In this document: positions 59,449-64,000 of the stretch, piece after piece | Layout of the letters: every line of letters starts with the position of its first letter | Position numbering within the stretch: position 1 is the first letter of the stretch | NCBI GenBank assembly: GCA_910578545.1 | Contig: CAJTPT010000003.1 | Coordinates: 1 to 64,000, forward strand | DNA: 64,000 nt | Source of the DNA: an uncultured Christensenella sp. | Lineage (GTDB): Bacteria; Bacillota; Clostridia; Christensenellales; Pumilibacteraceae | Direction: 5' to 3' | Notes under the pieces: model-generated | The model's database searches: none | Told to the model about the DNA's origin: nothing | The model's input: the letters and a program-made list of their open reading frames with translations, nothing else | Position numbers and translations under genes: made by a program

Positions 59449-60278
59449 TGAAACTGAAGTTTTTGGGAACAGCCGCCGCAGAGGGGGTGCCCGCGGTGTT
59501 TTGCAACTGTCCCACCTGCCAACGAGCAAAGGCGCGCGGCGGCAAGGATGTGCGCACCCGCAGTCAGATACTCTTGGACGACGACGCGCTGTTTGATTTT
59601 CCCATGGACACGTACATGCACATGCTCCGATACAAGCTCGACCTTTCGCGAATCAAGCGCGTTCTTATTACGCACAGTCATATGGATCACTGCTATCCGC
59701 AGGAGTTTTGTATGCGTGGCGGACCGTTTGCGCACGGGCTTACAGAGGAACGCGTGACTATATACGGCAACGAAACGGTGTGCAAAATTTTTGCAAACGA
59801 CACCGATAGGGAAATCCGACCCGAGGTGAAACAAAGCCTGTCGGTGCGCGCGCTTCGTCCGTTCGACCAAGTGACTGATGACGATATGCGCATTATTGCG
59901 CTACCTGCGTCGCACACTCAAGGCGAGGAATGTTTGGTGTACTACGTCGAGCGAAATGGCGACGGCGTGTTGCTTCTTAACGACACGGGTCCGCTCCAAA
60001 GGGCTGTGTTTGAAAAGCTGTACGCAATGGGTGTAAACGTCACGGTTGCCGTGCTCGATTGCACTTACGGCGCGATACGTCACGGCGCGGGCAGGCATAT
60101 GGGATTGTACGACATAGTAGACCAATGCGAGCTTATGCGCGCCGTAGGGCTCGTTAAAAGCGACGCTAAGATAATCGCAACGCACTTGTCGCACAATACC
60201 GACCTCGATTACGACGGAATATCCGCACTCGCCGCAAAAGAAAATATCGTTGTTGCGTTTGACGGAATGGAAGCGTAA
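59448..60278 (+). CDS. PhnP-like MBL-fold metallohydrolase
   Basis: The 276-aa protein has the MBL motif THSHMDH (His76, His78, Asp80, His81) and later LPASHTQ, LNDTGPL and ATHLSHN ligands. The N-terminal FLGTAAAEGVPAVFCNCPTC with its Cys cluster (Cys19, Cys21, Cys24) and TRSQILLDD are typical of PhnP/cyclic phosphodiesterase relatives. There is no phosphonate gene nearby, so the natural substrate is probably another phosphodiester. It starts within the previous stop codon (TAATG) and is the last gene of the operon. Confidence 0.86.
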   Translation: MKLKFLGTAAAEGVPAVFCNCPTCQRAKARGGKDVRTRSQILLDDDALFDFPMDTYMHMLRYKLDLSRIKRVLITHSHMDHCYPQEFCMRGGPFAHGLTEERVTIYGNETVCKIFANDTDREIRPEVKQSLSVRALRPFDQVTDDDMRIIALPASHTQGEECLVYYVERNGDGVLLLNDTGPLQRAVFEKLYAMGVNVTVAVLDCTYGAIRHGAGRHMGLYDIVDQCELMRAVGLVKSDAKIIATHLSHNTDLDYDGISALAAKENIVVAFDGMEA

Positions 60279-60291
60279 ACAATCATAATTT

Positions 60292-60317
60292 AAATGCGCT
60301 AAAGGCGCATTTTTTTT
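60292..60317 (+). terminator. Intrinsic terminator of the DUF1624 operon
   Basis: AAATGCGC (60292-60299) pairs with GCGCATTT (60305-60312) with a 5-nt loop and a T-run to 60317. Confidence 0.85.
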
Positions 60318-60350
60318 GTAAAAAGTGATAGCGTTTTTTGTAAAAACATA

Positions 60351-60379
60351 TTGATTGTTTAAAATGAGTGTGGTATAAT
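60351..60379 (+). promoter_or_regulatory. Promoter of the double zinc-ribbon membrane protein gene
   Basis: TTGATT (60351-60356) and TATAAT (60374-60379) are 17 bp apart. Confidence 0.65.
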
Positions 60380-60411
60380 TAAAAAGATTTAATTTCATAT
60401 TGGAGGAAATG

Positions 60412-62175
60412 ATGGCAGAAAGCAAAAAGACGTCGGGGGGCTCGAAAAAGAATAAAGAGCTCGCCGACCAGCTCAGGCTCGCCGCAGAATTATTAGACGG
60501 CGCGCAAGAGCAACCGACAAAAGCAGCGCCTGCAAAAAAGCCTGCGGCAAAAAAGACGTCTGGATCGAGTTCCGGCGCCAAAAAGCCGTCTGCAAAAAAG
60601 CCCGCCGCAAAATCGGCGGCAGGCAAGTCGACCGCTACAAAGTCCGCCACGGCGAAAAAGAAAACTACGCCCGCCGAACAACCCGCGGAAGAGCCCGTTG
60701 CGCCCACGGTAGAAGAACCTACACCCGCGCCCGCACAGGTCGAACAGCCCGTTGTCGAGCAACAAACGGCAAAGATGCTTAAGTGCGCGAATTGCGGAAC
60801 GGAATTTCCCGATGGAACGAGATTCTGCATGAACTGCGGACAAAAGCTGGAAGAACCCGTGCTCGCACCTGCGGAAGAGCCCGCGCCTGCGCCCGTAGCC
60901 GAAGAGCCGGTTGCTGCAACAGAGCAGCCCGTTCAAGAGCAATCGCCGGTTCGGGAAAGCGCGACCGAACAGCCCGCACCCGCAAAGGAACCCGCGGCTA
61001 AGGGAAATAAAGTTGACGCGTTTGCCCAAAAGTCGAGCTCGATTATAAACAAAATCAAGCTTCCGCTGTTTATAGTCGCAAACGTACTGTTGCTTTTGAG
61101 CTCTGTATTTATTATCATAGGCGCGTTCGGTTTTCCGTACGTCAACGAAGCAGGGCAAGCGGATAAGTTTACATGCTCGCTCTTCCAATACTTCGGCAAT
61201 TCTTCGCTAATTATAAGCTGGATGCACGGCACGGCGGGAACGTGGGCAAAAGGCGGCTACGTTATGGTCGGCATACTCATGTGGTGTGCGTTCCTTTTGC
61301 CGCTTGCGCTTATTGTCAAGAACATTACGTTGTTCATACTTAAAAAGAACATTGAAGTGCACATGCTCGACGCGATAATCACCGTAGCGTTCCTTATAGC
61401 TTATTTGGGCATTATCAATATGTACGGCGCAAACATGACTTGGGGACATATCCTTGCGCTTATTCTCGGGCTTGTTCTCCTTTGCTACACCGTGTTCGTG
61501 TTGTTGATCGAAAATCGCAACGGACCGTTCCCGTTCTTCTCTTTGGCGAACATGGTATTGATTCTTCTTTGCATGTTCCTGTTGACCTCTAACAAGGTTT
61601 ACAATGAAAAAGGCTGGTATGCCGCGGCGGCGGCGTCGCAATCGGGCGGCGGCGGATTTGCGTTTATCATGCTTTTAGTCGCGCTTGCCGCGCTCGTTCT
61701 TTTGTTTATAATGCAAGTCAGAAAACTGCCTGCAAAGATCGAGTATCTGCTGCAGTTTATCGTTCCAGCAGTCGCAGGCGGATGCGCGCTTGTCGCGCTT
61801 ATATCGTATGCCGGCGGTAAGCCCGACGGGCTCGGCATGGGCGGCGGATTCGTATTCGGCGCAATACTCACGCTGTTGTTCGCGGCGGCGGACATCGTGT
61901 TTGCGGTAGTGCCTCAGCTTCACAAGTTCAACGTCAAGGTCACAGACAGAATGCCAAAGGCGCAGCAGACTGCCGAACAAGCCGCAACTACGGTCCCCGC
62001 AGAGCCGACCGAACAGACCGAGACTCAGACCGAACAAGCCGAACCGCCCGCTCGAGAGCAACCCGTTAAAGAACAGCCCGATACGTCCAAACAGACAGTT
62101 AAGTGCAAGTCGTGCGGAACGGAAAACGCCGTCGGCGAAGTGTTCTGCAAGAGATGCGGTCGCAAGCTTAAATAA
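60412..62175 (+). CDS. Membrane protein with Lys/Ala/Pro-rich N-tail and two zinc ribbons
   Basis: GGAGG at 60402-60406 fits ATG 60412 best, giving 587 aa. Residues 1-85 are Lys/Ala-rich like a histone-H1 tail (KKPAAKK, AKKPSAKKPAAK) and then Pro/Glu-rich. The first zinc ribbon (CANCG, FCMNCG) is at about 123-143. A second Pro/Glu-rich linker leads to about eight membrane helices (about 215-500). A third low-complexity linker (TEQTETQTEQ) ends in a second zinc ribbon (CKSCGTEN, FCKRCGRKLK) at the C-terminus. I know no family with this layout; it is a single-gene unit between terminators. Confidence 0.82.
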   Translation: MAESKKTSGGSKKNKELADQLRLAAELLDGAQEQPTKAAPAKKPAAKKTSGSSSGAKKPSAKKPAAKSAAGKSTATKSATAKKKTTPAEQPAEEPVAPTVEEPTPAPAQVEQPVVEQQTAKMLKCANCGTEFPDGTRFCMNCGQKLEEPVLAPAEEPAPAPVAEEPVAATEQPVQEQSPVRESATEQPAPAKEPAAKGNKVDAFAQKSSSIINKIKLPLFIVANVLLLLSSVFIIIGAFGFPYVNEAGQADKFTCSLFQYFGNSSLIISWMHGTAGTWAKGGYVMVGILMWCAFLLPLALIVKNITLFILKKNIEVHMLDAIITVAFLIAYLGIINMYGANMTWGHILALILGLVLLCYTVFVLLIENRNGPFPFFSLANMVLILLCMFLLTSNKVYNEKGWYAAAAASQSGGGGFAFIMLLVALAALVLLFIMQVRKLPAKIEYLLQFIVPAVAGGCALVALISYAGGKPDGLGMGGGFVFGAILTLLFAAADIVFAVVPQLHKFNVKVTDRMPKAQQTAEQAATTVPAEPTEQTETQTEQAEPPAREQPVKEQPDTSKQTVKCKSCGTENAVGEVFCKRCGRKLK

Positions 62176-62193
62176 TCATCTGACAACCAAAAT

Positions 62194-62224
62194 GCCGTTC
62201 GTAAATTAGCGAGCGGCTTTTTTT
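62194..62224 (+). terminator. Intrinsic terminator
   Basis: GCCGTTCG (62194-62201) pairs with CGAGCGGC (62210-62217) with one G-U pair, followed by seven T. Confidence 0.82.
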
Positions 62225-62241
62225 GTTCGGTCTTTATTTGC

Positions 62242-62270
62242 TTGACAAATACGTATTTGAATAATATAAT
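62242..62270 (+). promoter_or_regulatory. SigA-type promoter of the TM1266-like / ABC operon
   Basis: TTGACA (62242-62247) and TATAAT (62265-62270) are 17 bp apart, followed by a leader of about 150 nt. Confidence 0.8.
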
Positions 62271-62276
62271 AATATT

Positions 62277-62425
62277 GTCTAAACCGAAAGCTTGCTGATG
62301 GTAAAGACGAAAAATACAGATATGCCGTACTTGAGCGTCAAAGCAATGCTTGGAGCAAAACCGCGGCTTAAAGTTTTTCGTTTGTCTTATGCACCTCTTT
62401 CGGTTATGCGAGAGAGGTGATTTTT
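62277..62425 (+). promoter_or_regulatory. Structured leader whose last hairpin hides the ribosome site
   Basis: A first hairpin is possible from GTCT (62277-62280) to AGAC (62305-62308), with inner ACC/GGT. AAGC-aat-GCTT at about 62341-62350 is a second. The last, CACCTCTTTCG (62392-62402) with CGAGAGAGGTG (62409-62419), is an 11-bp stem that buries the Shine-Dalgarno AGAGAGGTG; ATTTTT then leads into the start codon. The layout fits a translational riboswitch or thermosensor, but no known aptamer consensus is recognised. Confidence 0.5.
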
Positions 62426-62674
62426 ATGTGTGAAAACGAATACCGACTTGCCATAGTGGCTATTATAGTTTCAAACGGCGAGGCGGCGGAAAAGGTAAAC
62501 GCCGCACTGCACGAGTACGCGGCGTATGTTGTGGGGCGCATGGGGCTTCCGCTTCGCGAGCGTTCGGTCAATGCAATCACGGTCGTGCTTGACGCGCCGC
62601 AAAACGCCGTAAATGCGCTTACGGGTCGACTCGGCAAGATAAACGGCGTGAGCGCAAAGGCGTTGTTCAGATAG
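62426..62674 (+). CDS. TM1266-type iron-only hydrogenase system regulator
   Basis: The 82-aa protein matches the small ferredoxin-fold 'iron-only hydrogenase system regulator' family (TM1266). Typical stretches are RLAIVAIIVSN, VNAALHEYAAYVVGRMGLPLRER and VNAITVVLDAPQNAVNALTGRLGKINGVSAKAL. I start it at ATG 62426; an in-frame GTG at 62417 lies inside the ribosome-site hairpin. In other Clostridia the gene sits near [FeFe]-hydrogenase maturation genes; here a SsuA-type transporter follows. Confidence 0.88.
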   Translation: MCENEYRLAIVAIIVSNGEAAEKVNAALHEYAAYVVGRMGLPLRERSVNAITVVLDAPQNAVNALTGRLGKINGVSAKALFR

Positions 62675-62775
62675 ACGAATTGTTTACGCATTATTACTCG
62701 CGTCGCTTGGTCATCACTTTATCGGCTCTTGTCGATTAATCAAAAAATAAAATACAATTTGGATAAAGGTATATC

Positions 62776-63771
62776 ATGAAAAAATTTTTAAAGACCATTT
62801 TTGTAACTACGGTAGCAACCGTTTTTGCTGTGCCGCTTTGCGCATGCTCCGGCAGTGAATCCGACGACGTAATTAACGTGTATATGCCGGACGGTGCGCC
62901 TGCTGTCGCACTCTCGTCCTTTATGGACAGCGGGTACGAAAACACCAAGTTTACGGTTGTAGGCTCGGCGGAGGAAATCGCGGCAAAGGTATCGTCGGGC
63001 GCGGCGGACATGGCTATCGTGCCCATCAATCAGGCGGCAAAAATGTACAACACGGCGGGTAAAATAGTTATGCTGTCAGTCAATACGCACGGCAATCTTT
63101 ACATCGTCGGCAACGAGGTAGAGGGGCTTGACGGGCTTGTAGGCAAAACGCTCGGCGTAATCGGACAGAGCAACGTTCCCGACTTTACACTTCGCATGCT
63201 GTTGGAAGAGAAGAATATTCCGTATGCTACGACCGAGATTTCGGGCGGCAACGTTCAGCGCTTGGACGGCAAAATCGGCGTGTATTACGCGTCGGATGCA
63301 AAAGATCTTTTGCCGCTGTTTAAGACTGGCAAAGTCGACTACGCGCTTCTCGGTGAGCCCGCGGCGACCAACTCGGGCGGCAACGTGGCAATTAATATTC
63401 AGACCGAATGGCAGTCGACGATGGGCGGCGAGTTTCCGCAAGCCTGCTTGATTGCCACAAAATCGCTTGTAAACGGTAACAAGAGCTACGTGGATAAATT
63501 CTTGTCCGACCTCAAGAAAAACGACGGCTGGGCGAGCGCTAACGCAGATAAGGCGCTCGACGCAATAAAGAAGAACATGGAACAGGGGCGTACAACTACG
63601 CTCACTGCATTGACCGCAGATATCGTCGAGCGTTGCAATATCAAGACGGTTTCCGCGTTGGACGGCAAGCCCTCGTGCGAAAAGTATTTTGAAAAACTCG
63701 TCGGTATGTCCAGCCTCGGAATAACCGTTTTGGACAAAGCCCCCGACGCAAGCTTTTATTATCAGGCGTGA
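62776..63771 (+). CDS. SsuA/NMT1-like ABC substrate-binding lipoprotein
   Basis: The 331-aa protein has a lipoprotein signal with lipobox LCAC (Cys24). The mature part has the type-2 periplasmic-binding fold of the SsuA/TauA/NMT1 group: VINVYMPDGAPAVALSSF, ADMAIVPINQAAKMYN, LVGKTLGVIGQSNVPDFTLRMLL and VDYALLGEPAATN. The ligand is not predictable; relatives bind sulfonates, pyrimidine precursors or similar small molecules. The next gene, a permease, begins inside its stop codon, and AAAGG precedes its own ATG. Confidence 0.88.
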   Translation: MKKFLKTIFVTTVATVFAVPLCACSGSESDDVINVYMPDGAPAVALSSFMDSGYENTKFTVVGSAEEIAAKVSSGAADMAIVPINQAAKMYNTAGKIVMLSVNTHGNLYIVGNEVEGLDGLVGKTLGVIGQSNVPDFTLRMLLEEKNIPYATTEISGGNVQRLDGKIGVYYASDAKDLLPLFKTGKVDYALLGEPAATNSGGNVAINIQTEWQSTMGGEFPQACLIATKSLVNGNKSYVDKFLSDLKKNDGWASANADKALDAIKKNMEQGRTTTLTALTADIVERCNIKTVSALDGKPSCEKYFEKLVGMSSLGITVLDKAPDASFYYQA

Positions 63772-64000
63772 AAAAGAGCGCCGCAAAAAAAATACTGTAC
63801 AACGTAATTTATGCAGTTATAGCCATTGCGGTAATTTTGGGCGCGTGGGCGATAAGCGCGGAGGCGTTCGGTTCGGACCTTATACTGCCGAGCATAGGCG
63901 CAACCTTTCGCGCGTTTGCCGACGTGTTTAACAACTCGGCGTTTTACGTCGGTATCGCGGGAACGTTGCTTCGCAGTTTGATAGGGTATGCGATTGCGCT
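63768..64000 (+). CDS. ABC transporter permease, SsuC/TauC-like (3' end outside window)
   Basis: A GTG start at 63768 overlaps the stop of the binding-protein gene (GTGA). The visible 77 residues have a basic start, a first membrane helix (VIYAVIAIAVILGAWAI), and FGSDLILPSIGATFRAFADVF, then GTLLRSLIGYAIA. This matches the N-terminal part of SsuC/TauC-type permeases, in which the 'LPSP..V' loop follows helix one. The gene continues past the right edge; an ATPase gene is expected next. Confidence 0.85.
   Translation, partial: MKKSAAKKILYNVIYAVIAIAVILGAWAISAEAFGSDLILPSIGATFRAFADVFNNSAFYVGIAGTLLRSLIGYAIA

Noticed and set aside
62277..62320. Hammerhead ribozyme (CTGATG...GAAA)
   Set aside because: The core needs CTGANGA and flanking stems I and III; here the sixth and seventh positions and the stems do not match.

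Overview
The window reads as chromosome of an anaerobic, Gram-positive-type gut bacterium of the Clostridia. Christensenellales-like lineages come to mind because of the many BspA-type leucine-rich and InlB-type repeat lipoproteins, but that placement is an inference. Supporting signs are SigA-type promoters (TTGACA-17-TATAAT), AGGAGG ribosome sites, lipobox signal peptides, an ECF vitamin transporter, FeoAAB, a walJ-rlmH pair, a PuuR-like regulator with potABCD, and a TM1266-type hydrogenase regulator. I see no IS element, prophage, CRISPR array, rRNA or tRNA.

Region 1 (1-24119) is the most unusual part. It opens with the 3' part of a giant repeat protein (more than 2580 aa) made of an FN3-like segment, InlB B-repeats and about a hundred BspA-type LRRs. 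A strong promoter at 7900 then drives a seven-gene operon. Its genes encode a membrane protein with an acidic tail, a MoxR AAA+ ATPase, a DUF58 protein, a BatA-like VWA membrane protein, a 905-aa membrane protein with two VWA domains and a glutamine-amidotransferase-like domain, a 925-aa BspA-type LRR lipoprotein, and a 1750-aa lipoprotein with a repeat I do not recognise. The first six coding joints are tight or overlapping, so a MoxR/VWA machine appears co-expressed with very large surface lipoproteins. A strong terminator ends it at 24177.

Region 2 (24200-33220) holds rtcB, an internally shortened DUF6194-like gene, a methyltransferase, a minus-strand M29 aminopeptidase, and the operon walJ - two CPBP proteases - rlmH - M14 peptidase - tadA. 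Region 3 (33370-36235) has a structured leader with a small membrane protein, then a candidate ECF sigma / secreted C39-like peptidase / membrane anti-sigma set. Region 4 (36236-41726) is ecfA1-ecfA2-ecfT-truA, an rsmF-like methyltransferase and a SIMPL protein. Region 5 (41795-46457) is iron uptake (feoA-feoA-feoB and a Cys-rich partner), a tiny zinc-ribbon protein and a flavodoxin-like protein. Region 6 (46500-51742) is an XRE-cupin regulator with potABCD. Region 7 (51824-54424) has two secreted repeat proteins, one carrying an HELAH zinc-peptidase motif. Region 8 (54442-64000) has mnmG, an operon of DUF1624 / acyl-CoA ligase / PhnP-like hydrolase, a double zinc-ribbon membrane protein, and a TM1266-type regulator with a SsuA-type ABC transporter that runs off the edge.

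Two genome-wide habits stand out. Heptamer repeats of the GGAATTA type sit exactly at the 3' ends of several genes and supply their stop codons. At least three operons start with a promoter whose -10 box lies 6-7 nt before the start codon, which predicts leaderless mRNAs.
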